From Oscillibacter sp. (GTDB lineage Bacteria > Bacillota > Clostridia > Oscillospirales > Oscillospiraceae): 34,169 nt of DNA. The notes beneath the pieces were generated by a model, which worked only from the letters and a program-made list of their open reading frames with translations, ran no database searches and was not told the DNA's origin. Shown here piece by piece: positions 1-7,948 of this stretch. Position 1 is the first letter of the stretch. Each line of letters opens with the position of its first letter. A program made the position numbers and the translations under genes. The DNA lies in NCBI GenBank assembly GCA_014799845.1, contig JAAVHF010000073.1, positions 1 through 34,169 of the forward strand. Direction: 5' to 3'.

Positions 1-1287
1 CCCGCCGCGCCCGCCGAGAGCGCGCCGGCTCCCGAGCCGAAGGCTCCCGCCGCGCCGGCTCCCGAGGCGAAGGCCCCCGCCGCGCCCGCCCAGCAGCACG
101 CCAAGGAGAGCCTCATCAGCGTCAACCTCTCCAAGCTGGACCAGCTGATGGCGGTGGTCAGCGAGATCGTCATTACCGAGTCCATGGTCACCGCGTCCCC
201 GGATCTGAAGGGGCTGCGGCTGGACAACTTCAACAAATCCGCCCGGGAGCTGCGCAAGCTCACCGACGACCTCCAGGACGTGTCCATGTCCCTGCGGATG
301 GTGCCGGTGTCCAGCGTGTTCCAGAAGATGAACCGCATCGTCCGGGATATGAGCAAGAAGCTCGACCGCCCCTGCCGCCTCACCCTCGTCGGCGAGGATA
401 CCGAGGTGGACAAGACCATCGTGGACGGCATCAGCGACCCCATCATGCACATCGTGCGCAACTCCATGGACCATGGCATTGAGGAAACCCAGGCGGAGCG
501 CATCGCCAAGGGCAAGGACCCCGTGGGCGAGATCATCCTCTCCGCCCGCCATACCGGCAGCGAGGTCATCATCGAGATCATCGACGACGGCCGGGGGGCC
601 GATTCCCAGGCCATCCTCAACAAGGCCGTCCGCCAGGGACTGGCCGACCCCGACCGGGAGTACAGCCAGAAGGAGATCCTGGGCTTCATGATGCTGCCCG
701 GCTTTTCCACCAACGCCCAGGTCACCGAGTACTCCGGCAGAGGCGTGGGCATGGACGTGGTGAAGAAGAACGTGGCCGACGTGGGCGGCACCGTGTCCAT
801 CTCCAGCGAGTTTGGCAAGGGCATGACCACCACGCTGAAGATCCCCCTGACCATGGCCATCATGGACGGCATGGAGGTCAGCGTGGGCGAGAGCCTGTTC
901 ACCATCCCCATCAACAACATCCGCTCCTCCTCCCGGGTTTCCGCGGACGAGGTCATCCGGGACCCGGCCCGGGGCGAGATGATGAAGTTCCAGGGGAATT
1001 TCTACCCCATCATCCGGGCCAAGGATCTTTTCGGCCTGGAGGACGGCCACGACAACATCGAGGACGGCATCGTCATCTGGCTGGAAGCCGGCGAGCGCAG
1101 CTACTGCCTGTTCGTGGACGACCTGCTGGGACAGCAGCAGATCGTGGTCAAACCTCTGCCCAACTACGTCAACAGCTTCGACATCAAGAGCTGCGGCATC
1201 ACCGGGTGCAGTATCATGGGCGACGGCAGCATCAGCATCATTCTGGACGTTGCCAGCCTCTACAGCGCCGGCCAGGGGATGTTTTAA
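1..1287 (+). CDS. cheA: Chemotaxis histidine kinase CheA (5' end missing)
   Basis: CheA is the kinase of the chemoreceptor array and phosphorylates CheY and CheB. The frame is open from base 1, so the P1/P2 domains lie outside the window. The visible part starts with a Pro/Ala/Glu/Lys linker (1-93) and then the dimerisation helix (LSKLDQLMAVVSEIVITES). The HATPase domain follows, with N box HIVRNSMDHGIE, G1 DDGRGAD and G2 GRGVGMDVVKKNV. The end is a CheW-like regulatory domain (MAIMDGMEVSVGESLFTIPI onward). The ATG at 148 is internal to the dimerisation helix and is not the real start. cheW follows after 23 nt in the same direction. The assignment is very secure and only the N-terminus is unknown. 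Confidence 0.96.
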   Translation, partial: PAAPAESAPAPEPKAPAAPAPEAKAPAAPAQQHAKESLISVNLSKLDQLMAVVSEIVITESMVTASPDLKGLRLDNFNKSARELRKLTDDLQDVSMSLRMVPVSSVFQKMNRIVRDMSKKLDRPCRLTLVGEDTEVDKTIVDGISDPIMHIVRNSMDHGIEETQAERIAKGKDPVGEIILSARHTGSEVIIEIIDDGRGADSQAILNKAVRQGLADPDREYSQKEILGFMMLPGFSTNAQVTEYSGRGVGMDVVKKNVADVGGTVSISSEFGKGMTTTLKIPLTMAIMDGMEVSVGESLFTIPINNIRSSSRVSADEVIRDPARGEMMKFQGNFYPIIRAKDLFGLEDGHDNIEDGIVIWLEAGERSYCLFVDDLLGQQQIVVKPLPNYVNSFDIKSCGITGCSIMGDGSISIILDVASLYSAGQGMF

Positions 1288-1310
1288 GCTAGAGAAGGGA
1301 GTAAATCAAT

Positions 1311-1790
1311 ATGCCAGAGGAAAATGGACTCTTTGCCAGAGAGACTGACGCCCCCATCCTTCCCGAGGATGCCGCGGCGGAGCTTCAAACCGACAAGTAT
1401 CTCATCTGTATCTCCGACAATCTGCTCTACGGCATTTACGCGGAGCAGGTGGAGACCATCATCACCGACCATTCCATCACCCGTCTGCCCCGGGTGCCCC
1501 ACTACGTGCGGGGCATCATCAACCTGCGGGGCCAGATCATCCCCATCATCGACATCCGCCTCCGCCTGGGCAAGCCCGAGGGTGAGGACAGCTGCATCGT
1601 CGTGGTCAACGAGGGCAGCGACTGCATCGGCCTGCTGGTGGACGGCGTGGACAAAATGGTGGACGTCAATCGGGATTCCATCCTGCCCATGCCCACCCAG
1701 AATCCTCAGAAGCTGATCTCCGGCATGTGTTCCCTGCCGGACGGAGGGACGCTGCTGATCCTTGACTGCGGCCTCCTGCTTCACGAATAA
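1311..1790 (+). CDS. cheW: Chemotaxis coupling protein CheW
   Basis: CheW links CheA to methyl-accepting chemoreceptors at the inner face of the membrane. The 159-residue product has an acidic tail of about 30 residues and then a full CheW fold: KYLICISDNLLYGIYAEQVETI, the conserved HYVRGIINLRGQIIPIID turn, and VVVNEGSDCIGLLVDGVDKM. The ATG at 1311 follows an AGGGAG ribosome site with suitable spacing. It lies between cheA and cheR, in the normal order for a che operon. The family call is secure. Whether this copy serves only the main array cannot be seen here. Confidence 0.95.
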   Translation: MPEENGLFARETDAPILPEDAAAELQTDKYLICISDNLLYGIYAEQVETIITDHSITRLPRVPHYVRGIINLRGQIIPIIDIRLRLGKPEGEDSCIVVVNEGSDCIGLLVDGVDKMVDVNRDSILPMPTQNPQKLISGMCSLPDGGTLLILDCGLLLHE

Positions 1791-1813
1791 ACCGCAGAGG
1801 GGGAAGCATTGCC

Positions 1814-2632
1814 ATGTTGACGACTATCAGCAACGACGATTTCAACAAGCTCGTCAAATTCATCCACAGCCAGTACGGGATCGACCTCAGCCAGAAGCGG
1901 CAGCTGGTCACCAGCCGCCTGTCCTCCCTGCTCGCGCAGAAGGGGTACAATGATTTCGGACCCTTTGTCGCCGACCTGCTGAAAAAGCAGGACCCGGCGG
2001 ACATGGAGCTGGTGCTCAACCGTCTGACCACCAACTATACCTTCTTCATGCGGGAGGAGGAGCATTTCCACTTCTTCCGGGACACCATCCTGCCGGATCT
2101 GGTGAAGCGCCACCAGCGGGACAGGGTGCTGGCCATCTGGAGCGCGGGGTGCTCCAGCGGCGAGGAGCCCTACAACATCTCCATCATCATCAAGGAGTTC
2201 CTGGGAGCGCAGGCCAACCAGTGGGACACCCGCGTCCTGGCCACCGACATCTCCCAGAAGGCCCTGGCCTCCGCCAAGCGGGGCGTCTACGAGCTGCCGG
2301 ACACCATCCCGCCGGCCTGGAGGAAGAAATACTTCCAGCCCATGCCCGACGGGAACGGGAAGCAGTTCATGGTGGCCCCCGTTCTGCGCAACAACGTGAT
2401 CTTCCAGACCTTTAACCTGATGGACCCCATCAAGTTCCGCCTGAAATTCGACGTAATTTTCTGCCGCAACGTGATGATCTATTTTGACCAGCCCACAAAG
2501 GACGCGCTGATGCGGCGGTTCTATGACGCTCTCGTTCCCGGCGGCTATTTCATGATCAGCCACTCGGAGAACCTCAGCAAGAACTCTCCCTTTACGACGA
2601 TAGCGCCCTCCACGTTCCAGAAAAAGGTCTGA
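1814..2632 (+). CDS. cheR: Chemoreceptor glutamate methyltransferase CheR
   Basis: CheR uses S-adenosylmethionine to methylate glutamates of chemoreceptors during adaptation. The 272-residue protein has the helical N-terminal domain (IDLSQKRQLVTSRLSSLL). The SAM-binding fold follows, with motif I IWSAGCSSGEEPYNI, the acidic strand end VLATDISQKAL, and the CheR block DVIFCRNVMIYFD. It ends with GGYFMISHSEN. Length and order match single-domain CheR, with no TPR extension. A purine-rich site (GAGGGGGAAG) precedes the ATG. It works against CheB, encoded 58 nt downstream. Confidence 0.96.
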   Translation: MLTTISNDDFNKLVKFIHSQYGIDLSQKRQLVTSRLSSLLAQKGYNDFGPFVADLLKKQDPADMELVLNRLTTNYTFFMREEEHFHFFRDTILPDLVKRHQRDRVLAIWSAGCSSGEEPYNISIIIKEFLGAQANQWDTRVLATDISQKALASAKRGVYELPDTIPPAWRKKYFQPMPDGNGKQFMVAPVLRNNVIFQTFNLMDPIKFRLKFDVIFCRNVMIYFDQPTKDALMRRFYDALVPGGYFMISHSENLSKNSPFTTIAPSTFQKKV

Positions 2633-2690
2633 GCGGAGGAGCCGCGTCTTTTCCGAACCTATTCCATAAGTAAGGAGGCCCGATCGCAAC

Positions 2691-3731
2691 ATGTGGTCTG
2701 CCAATAAAAAAATCCGCGTCATGGTGGTGGACGACTCTGTTCTGGCCCGCACAATCATCACCCAGGGACTGGCCAAGCACCCCCGGATCGAGATCGTAGG
2801 CACCGCCTTTAATCCCCGTGACGCTATGGCGAAGATCCCCCAGTACCGGCCGGACGTCATCACCTCCGACGTTGAGATGCCGGGCATGAGCGGGCTCGAC
2901 TTCCTCAAGGAGCTGCTGCCCAAGCATCCCCTGCCGGTGATCCTGGTGTCCACGCTGAATCTGCGGGTCTTTGACGCCCTTTCCGCCGGGGCGGTGGATT
3001 TCGTCCGCAAGCCGGACTCTATCCAGAGCAACGAGACATTCATCAACAATCTGACGCAGAAGGTCATCTCCGCCGCGGGCGCGAAGGTGCGTCAGGCGCC
3101 TCCCAGCAGCATTACCAGGGCCGCTCCTGTCACGCTTTTGGGGCAGCGGCCCAACCTGGATCAGGTGATTATCGCTCTGGGCGCTTCCACCGGCGGCACA
3201 GAGGCCACTTTAGAGGTCCTCAAGCGCCTGCCCGCCGACATTCCGGGCATGCTCATCGTGCAGCACATGCCCACGGGCTTCACCCAGATGTATGCCGAGC
3301 GGCTCAACCGCCTGTGCAACATGGAGGTCCGGGAGGCCAAAAACGGCGATGAAGTACGCCGCGGTCTGGCGCTGCTGGCTCCGGCGGACTACCAGATGCG
3401 CATTGTCCGCAGCGGCACCCGGTACACTGTTGCCTGTACCCAGGGGGAGAAGGTCAGCGGACACCGTCCGTCGGTGGACGCTCTGTTCTTCTCCATGGCG
3501 GAGCAGGTGCGGTGCAAGATGGTGGGCATCATCATGACCGGCATGGGCCGGGACGGGGCGGACGGCCTGCTGCAGATGCGGAAAGCCGGGGCGTACACCA
3601 TCGGTCAGGATAAGGAATCCTGCGTGGTCTACGGCATGCCCATGGTAGCCCAGAATATCGGGGCCGTGCAGATCCAGGCGTCCTGCGAGAATATTGCCTC
3701 GGTCCTGCTGCGGCAATTGAATACGCTTTAA
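2691..3731 (+). CDS. cheB: Chemotaxis response regulator / protein-glutamate methylesterase CheB
   Basis: CheB removes methyl groups from chemoreceptors and can deamidate receptor glutamines. It is activated by phosphotransfer from CheA. The receiver domain has the acidic pair VVDDS and phosphoacceptor Asp60 (SDVEMPG). After a linker at about residues 130-160 comes the methylesterase domain with catalytic Ser166 (GASTGG), His192 (VQHMP) and Asp288 (MGRDGADG). The ATG is preceded by AAGGAGG. Length (346 aa) is normal. It is the last che gene seen. No cheC, cheD or cheY follows, so any of those would lie upstream or elsewhere. Confidence 0.96.
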   Translation: MWSANKKIRVMVVDDSVLARTIITQGLAKHPRIEIVGTAFNPRDAMAKIPQYRPDVITSDVEMPGMSGLDFLKELLPKHPLPVILVSTLNLRVFDALSAGAVDFVRKPDSIQSNETFINNLTQKVISAAGAKVRQAPPSSITRAAPVTLLGQRPNLDQVIIALGASTGGTEATLEVLKRLPADIPGMLIVQHMPTGFTQMYAERLNRLCNMEVREAKNGDEVRRGLALLAPADYQMRIVRSGTRYTVACTQGEKVSGHRPSVDALFFSMAEQVRCKMVGIIMTGMGRDGADGLLQMRKAGAYTIGQDKESCVVYGMPMVAQNIGAVQIQASCENIASVLLRQLNTL

Positions 3732-3912
3732 TAATGAAGCTCTGAGACTGCGAGTTTCAGGGCTTCTGCTATGTTCGAAAGCTGCCGTCATTCACGCCCA
3801 AACCGCCGTCATAATTGTATCCGGTTTTTCTCTCCGGCTTATCTATCCCTCTTCCGGAGGGAGGGGCCATATTCCGCGGAAGCCGGTAAGCGCATCTGCG
3901 GAGATAATGAAT

Positions 3913-3947
3913 AAAAACGGACCGGGCGCATGGCCCGGTCCGTTTTT
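3913..3947. terminator. Bidirectional intrinsic terminator between cheB and the spore protein gene
   Basis: A perfect inverted repeat (ACGGACCGGGC against its complement) with a 5-nt loop has five A before and five T after. It can therefore stop transcription on both strands: the che side in plus and the spore protein gene in minus. The rest of 3732-3912 shows no gene. It holds a weaker imperfect stem at 3736-3766 (GAAGCTCTGA with TTTCAGGGCTTC) that lacks a T-run. Confidence 0.85.
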
Positions 3948-3960
3948 GTCCAGCGGAAGC

Positions 3961-4155
3961 TTACAGGTTCTTCTCGTAGGACTCGATCATCTTCTTGACC
4001 ATCTGGCCGCCCACGGAACCGGCCTCACGGGCACTGATGTCACCGTTGTAGCCTTCCTTCAGGTTGACGCCAACCTCGCTGGCGGCCTCCATCTTGAACT
4101 TGTCCATAGCCTCGCGAGCCTCAGGAACGTTGATGCGGTTGTTCTTCTTAGACAT
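3961..4155 (-). CDS. Alpha/beta-type small acid-soluble spore protein (SASP)
   Basis: SASPs coat and protect DNA in the dormant spore and are degraded by the GPR protease at germination. The 64-residue product contains the GPR-type site EAASEVGVNL and the conserved C-terminal block GSVGGQMVKKMIESYE. The longer upstream reading frame is not used: the ATG at 4155 is preceded by AGGAGAAAAAGGA and gives the normal SASP length. The gene is monocistronic, with a terminator directly downstream. It shows that the host is a spore former. Expression is expected from the forespore sigma factor SigG (see 4289-4317). Confidence 0.93.
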   Translation of the reverse strand: MSKKNNRINVPEAREAMDKFKMEAASEVGVNLKEGYNGDISAREAGSVGGQMVKKMIESYEKNL

Positions 4156-4217
4156 TTCCTTTTTCTCCTTCTCCATTTTTGCGACGGCGATGCGTCCGCA
4201 GAGAAGGATCGGGCGGG

Positions 4218-4261
4218 GTCCGCTCCGGCCTCTTCTGTTTTCACTTCGCCATGGAGCGGAC
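4218..4261 (-). other. Long-loop hairpin in the leader of the spore protein gene
   Basis: GTCCGCTCC (4218-4226) and GGAGCGGAC (4253-4261) form a perfect 9-bp stem around a 26-nt loop. It is followed on the plus strand by TTTTTG. In minus-strand transcripts from the putative SigG promoter it would sit in the 5' untranslated leader. In plus orientation it resembles a terminator, but no plus-strand gene lies upstream. Confidence 0.4.
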
Positions 4262-4288
4262 TTTTTGTTCCCGCCCTTGTCGCACCCA

Positions 4289-4317
4289 TAGCATTTGCAG
4301 ACCTCCGCCGAATATGC
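4289..4317 (-). promoter_or_regulatory. Possible SigG-type promoter of the SASP gene
   Basis: Read on the minus strand there is a -35-like GCATA (4313-4317), 17 nt, then AATGCTA (4289-4295). This resembles the SigG pattern GMATR-N17/18-CATNMTA known from Bacillus. It lies about 135 nt upstream of the start codon, so the leader would be long. The match is partial and the assignment tentative. Confidence 0.3.
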
Positions 4318-4347
4318 CCGCGGACCGGACGGTAATTTTTTGAAAGA

Positions 4348-4532
4348 GTCCTGGGCGGACGGCCAATCTCGCTCTTGCCTGCGGTGTTTGACCAAGTTCG
4401 CCGCACGCTAACGGCTGATGCCTCTGATTGAAAGAAAAAGGTCCTGGGCGGACGGCCAACCTCGCTCTTGCCTGCGGTGCTTGCCCAAATTTGCCGCATG
4501 GTAACGGCTGATGCCTCTGATTGAAAGAAACG
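4348..4532. repeat. Tandem duplication of a 93-bp unit
   Basis: Two adjacent copies (4348-4440 and 4441-4532) are about 91% identical and both begin GTCCTGGGCGGACGGCCAA. The array ends 5 nt short of the AraC-type gene's stop codon at 4538. Each unit can form a stem TGCGGTG/CGCCGCA (TGCCGCA in copy 2). The difference between copies keeps pairing through G-T. An open frame runs through both copies but the peptide resembles nothing I recognise. Together with the SASP leader this accounts for the gene-free stretch 4156-4537. Confidence 0.85.
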
Positions 4533-4537
4533 GTCCT

Positions 4538-5449
4538 TTACCGTATTTTTTCAATCGGCAGCCAAATCTGAACATTCCGCTCTGTTCTCGGCGTCCAGTG
4601 GTACACCGCCAGCTCAGGCGCCTGGGCCAGCTGGAATCCCATCTCCGGCATCCACTCCGTCAGGATCTGAACTCTGGAGCGAAGCAGCTCAAAATAATCG
4701 TCTATGGGCCGCTCCTCAACGGGCGTTTCAAAAATGGCATAAGTCGTCTTAGGAATCGCAATATTTTCCAGCCCCAGGCTCTCCACAAAATCGACGCCGG
4801 TCACCTCCCTGTCATACAGGTGGTTCCGTTCCCATTCGCGCAGCTGGTGACAGTAGAAGAAATCATATCCCTCGTCCGTTACATTTTTAATGACGCAGTA
4901 AGCATCCGCGTTTTCGGCCGCGCCCCGCAAAAACCACTGCTTGCCCCGCGTTGTGACAAAAAATTGTTCCTCCTGCACCTCGCGCTCCTTCCCATAGGGT
5001 GTCCCGGTAAAATGCGCTTTGTACCCCGTCAGGATCATTTCCGGTTTTTCTTCAATTCGATAATTCATAAGTCTGCCGCCCTCCAATGAAAATTTCAGTA
5101 TAAGGCGGGAAAAGGACTTCAGCTTCACGCCGCTGCCGCGGGCCTGCGATGGCAGCACGCCGTGGAACTTCTGGAACGCTTTCGCAAAGCTGTCCGGACT
5201 TTCATAGCCGTATTTCAAAGCGGCGTCAATCACCTTTATACCGCCCCCAGCCAATTCCGCGCCCGCCAGCGACAGCCGCCGGCACCGGATGTATTCCCCA
5301 ATAGTAAAACCGCAGAGAATACTGAACACCCGCTGAAAATGATAGCTGGAAGAAAAACTCTCCGCCGCTATATCGTCATAACAGATGTCCTCCGTCAGAT
5401 GCTCCTCGATGTAATCGACCGACTTTTGCAGTCCGGTGATCCAGTCCAT
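4538..5449 (-). CDS. AraC-family regulator with GyrI-like effector-binding domain
   Basis: This 303-residue transcription factor has an N-terminal AraC/XylS DNA-binding domain (residues 1-110). The first helix-turn-helix is DICYDDIAAESFSSSYHFQRVF and the second is around VIDAALKYGYESPDSFAKAF. The C-terminal part (about 130-300) has a GyrI/AraC_E_bind pattern: RIEEKPEMILTGYKAHF, YAIFETPVEERPIDDYFELL and the closing VQIWLPIEK. This layout is that of Rob/SoxS-like regulators that sense small hydrophobic compounds or drugs. The ATG at 5449 has a GGGGGGAGCAGG site. No adjacent target gene is obvious, although the ABC operon lies just upstream in the same direction. The ligand is unknown. Confidence 0.9.
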   Translation of the reverse strand: MDWITGLQKSVDYIEEHLTEDICYDDIAAESFSSSYHFQRVFSILCGFTIGEYIRCRRLSLAGAELAGGGIKVIDAALKYGYESPDSFAKAFQKFHGVLPSQARGSGVKLKSFSRLILKFSLEGGRLMNYRIEEKPEMILTGYKAHFTGTPYGKEREVQEEQFFVTTRGKQWFLRGAAENADAYCVIKNVTDEGYDFFYCHQLREWERNHLYDREVTGVDFVESLGLENIAIPKTTYAIFETPVEERPIDDYFELLRSRVQILTEWMPEMGFQLAQAPELAVYHWTPRTERNVQIWLPIEKIR

Positions 5450-5532
5450 CCTGCTCCCCCCTTGTCTGGCCGTATTTTATCACAAGGCGGCGCTGCCCGC
5501 CCGACCTCGAATGCGCAGCAGTATCGGCTATG

Positions 5533-5563
5533 GAAAGAGCCGGACACTGCATCCGGCTCTTTC
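5533..5563 (-). terminator. Hairpin downstream of the ABC transporter operon
   Basis: A perfect 12-bp inverted repeat (GAAAGAGCCGGA and its complement, 7-nt loop) lies between the last permease gene and the AraC-type gene. A strong T-run is missing, so it may be a weak terminator or an mRNA-stabilising end. Confidence 0.55.
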
Positions 5564-5630
5564 ACGTTCTAACTTAAATATTTGTGGAAACAAAATGATT
5601 ATACCGTTTTTTCACGCCAGACGCAAGACC

Positions 5631-6788
5631 TTACAGCTCCCGTCTCTTCTGCCGGGCGCAGGTCCACCCGCACAGTCCCAGCCCCGCCGCCAGCAGCACA
5701 ACCATGCAGACCAGTTCGCTCCCCTTGGGATTGTCCAGCCCGCCGAGACCGGCTTTATTGACAAAAAACGGGGCCTCCAGCGCCCAGCCGGCGATCCCCA
5801 GCCCCACTACCAGGAACAGCGGCACGGCTTTCAGCAGCATAGGAACATAATTTGCGCTGAACTGTGAAAGAAACACCGCCAGAGCGCCAGCGGCCAGCGC
5901 AAAAGCGAAATTCATCCCTATCAGCACCAGGATAAACTGCCCATAGGTCCAATCGAACCACGGGTCCCCGCCATTGGCGCAGAACAGCGGGCAGTCCCAC
6001 AACGGCAGCGCCCCCTGCGCGGCAAAAACAGCGAAGTAGAAAATCAGGTTCACCAGCGCCAGCAGCAGCGCGGAGGCCAGCGCGGCCGCCGCCTGGGTCC
6101 ATACGACCCGCCGTCCCCGGCGGGAGGCCCACTGCATGGCGTCTGTCCGCCGCATCCGGTCCCGGACCAGGGTAGGGGAGAGCAGCAGGATCACGCTGAG
6201 TACCGTCCACATGGACAGATACTTCCCCCAGTCCCCGGTGTGGTCCGATACGCCGGCGGGCAGGAAGCTGAACCCCTCTGTGCGGATGGACTCCTCCAGT
6301 TCGAGGATCCGCGCCTGGGCCTGGGGAGGATGGTTGTCCAGAAAAGGACTGTTCCGCATATCGAAGGTCCCGTCCATAAAGCCGTCATAGAGGGCCGTAA
6401 TCAGTCCAAAATCATTGACAGGCTGATAGAGCCGCCAGAGTTCGCTGCTGATAGAGCCGCCCGGCTTCATGAATTCCTGCTCCCGGGCTCTATATGACTC
6501 GCAGTCCGTGATGCCCGCTTCCACCGCCTCGGGGATCTTTTTTACTTCCCGGTTAAAATTTTCCACCAGTTCTTCGTACATGGCGTCCAATTCCGGGCGG
6601 ACCTCCGCTGTCAGCAGGGGACCGTACCGCTCCGCCAGAAGCAGGGCGTTGTCAAAATTCTGCGTCCTGGGGATATACTCAATATAGAATTTTGGCCGCA
6701 GGAAGAAAAACAGCACCCCCAGTACCGCCAGCGCGGCCAGAATACCGGGCCGCCAGATTTTCCGCATTTCCTGCCAAAACAGGCTCAT
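5631..6788 (-). CDS. ABC-2-type transporter permease (second of the pair)
   Basis: This 385-residue membrane protein is the last gene of the sigma/ABC operon. One helix near the N-terminus (IWRPGILAALAVLGVLFFFL) is followed by a large soluble loop (about residues 35-185). Further hydrophobic segments follow: MWTVLSVILLLSP, a cluster at 230-260, FILVLIGMNFAFALAAGALAVFL, LFLVVGLGIAGWAL, and a last one ending before a basic tail (CARQKRREL). This is the usual plan of ABC-2 permeases. It starts in an ATGA overlap with the preceding permease gene (6785-6788), so the two are translationally coupled and probably form a heterodimer. The substrate cannot be told from sequence; antimicrobial peptide or lipid export is only a guess. 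Confidence 0.8.
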   Translation of the reverse strand: MSLFWQEMRKIWRPGILAALAVLGVLFFFLRPKFYIEYIPRTQNFDNALLLAERYGPLLTAEVRPELDAMYEELVENFNREVKKIPEAVEAGITDCESYRAREQEFMKPGGSISSELWRLYQPVNDFGLITALYDGFMDGTFDMRNSPFLDNHPPQAQARILELEESIRTEGFSFLPAGVSDHTGDWGKYLSMWTVLSVILLLSPTLVRDRMRRTDAMQWASRRGRRVVWTQAAAALASALLLALVNLIFYFAVFAAQGALPLWDCPLFCANGGDPWFDWTYGQFILVLIGMNFAFALAAGALAVFLSQFSANYVPMLLKAVPLFLVVGLGIAGWALEAPFFVNKAGLGGLDNPKGSELVCMVVLLAAGLGLCGWTCARQKRREL

Positions 6789-7948
6789 ACCTTCACGTCC
6801 TTTCTATCAAACCGCCTCAGGGCCAGCGCGGCCCCGCCCCCGCCCAGCAGCAGCCATATGACCGTGGTAACCGTCTCCTGCCAGGGAATAAAGTACATGA
6901 TACCGCCCTCGGTGAACCACCCCAGCGTCTGGTCCCACAAGCTGGTGGGCAAAAAGGACAGCGGCATAAACACCGCCCAGCACCCCTGTAAATAGCCGGT
7001 GTACCAAATTGCCCAGCCACCCACCACCAGGATCATCAGTCCCACGGCGGAGGCGTAAGCGTTCCCCACCAGCGTTCCGCAGACCGCCGCCAGCAGCGTA
7101 AACACCACCACAAGCGCCGCCCCAAGGGCGATCACCGCCAGCAGATAGCTCCCGGCGGTAAAATCCGCCCAGGGCAGGAAAGGCCGGTAGGTATCATAGC
7201 TGAACTTGCTCTCATGAAAAATCCCGGTATTGAACTGGCTTGCCATACTGGCTCCCCAGACCCCGGACCAGTCCCACAGCGCGAAGCAGGCCGCAAAGCT
7301 GACCACAGCCAACAGCAAATATAACGCCAGCGCAGCCGTCACCCCCGCCAGCACCTTGGTCCTCCACAGCCTCCTCCCGACCCGGGAGGAGCAGACCGCC
7401 GCCGTGGTCCGGCTGACACGCTCATGCTCCATCAGGCCCAGCATCGCCAGAATCCCCAGCAGAATTCCCTCCGTCAGCAGCGCCTTAAAGAAAATCTTAT
7501 AGAGGACCCCGTTGGCCTCCAGCGTGACCGGTCCCGCAAAGAAGTCCATTGCCGCGCCGGTCCGCGCCAGATGTTCCGCCCGATGCGCGGCCTGCCGCAG
7601 CTTCCAGTCCATAAGGGCCCCAGACAGAGGCGAACCCTGGAGCAATTCGCCATACATCCGTCTCTGCCCGTCGCTGTCATAGTGTTCCAGCGTATTGTCC
7701 ATCCGCGTGAGAAACGCCAGCAGCTCCTCCCGGTCCTCCGTCCAGGGCAGCTGGGCAAATCCCTCCACAAAGGCCTCATCCACTCTCTGTCCCAGCTGGG
7801 CCGCGGCCGCGCTGCCCTCGTTGAACTCCCGGCAGGTCCACTTGGCAGCCAGCAGCAAAAAAGCGTTGAACGCCACGCACAGCGCCAGAAACGCCCACAG
7901 CGCGGGCATCCCCGCCAGCTTCCGCCATTCATATTTCAGCAGCGTCAT
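6785..7948 (-). CDS. ABC-2-type transporter permease (first of the pair)
   Basis: This 387-residue membrane protein starts MTLLKYEWRKLAGMPALWAFLALCVAF. The ATG at 7948 overlaps the ATPase stop codon (ATGA). An in-frame ATG at 8032 would overlap the ATPase gene by 88 nt and adds Arg/Gly-rich residues unlike a membrane protein, so it is rejected. A first helix is followed by a long loop (about residues 35-170) and then about five helices, including GILLGILAMLGLMEHERVSRTT, ALALYLLLAVVSFAACFALW and SYLLAVIALGAALVVVFTLLAAVCG. Plan and length match its neighbour, consistent with a two-permease exporter. Confidence 0.82.
   Translation of the reverse strand: MTLLKYEWRKLAGMPALWAFLALCVAFNAFLLLAAKWTCREFNEGSAAAAQLGQRVDEAFVEGFAQLPWTEDREELLAFLTRMDNTLEHYDSDGQRRMYGELLQGSPLSGALMDWKLRQAAHRAEHLARTGAAMDFFAGPVTLEANGVLYKIFFKALLTEGILLGILAMLGLMEHERVSRTTAAVCSSRVGRRLWRTKVLAGVTAALALYLLLAVVSFAACFALWDWSGVWGASMASQFNTGIFHESKFSYDTYRPFLPWADFTAGSYLLAVIALGAALVVVFTLLAAVCGTLVGNAYASAVGLMILVVGGWAIWYTGYLQGCWAVFMPLSFLPTSLWDQTLGWFTEGGIMYFIPWQETVTTVIWLLLGGGGAALALRRFDRKDVKV

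Noticed and set aside
1781-3067. Minus-strand frame opposite cheR and cheB
   Set aside because: It has no motifs and is antisense to two intact chemotaxis genes.
4059-4499. Minus-strand frames through the 93-bp tandem repeat
   Set aside because: The repeated peptide follows from the DNA repeat in several frames, none with a convincing ribosome site or known fold. They also overlap the SASP gene.
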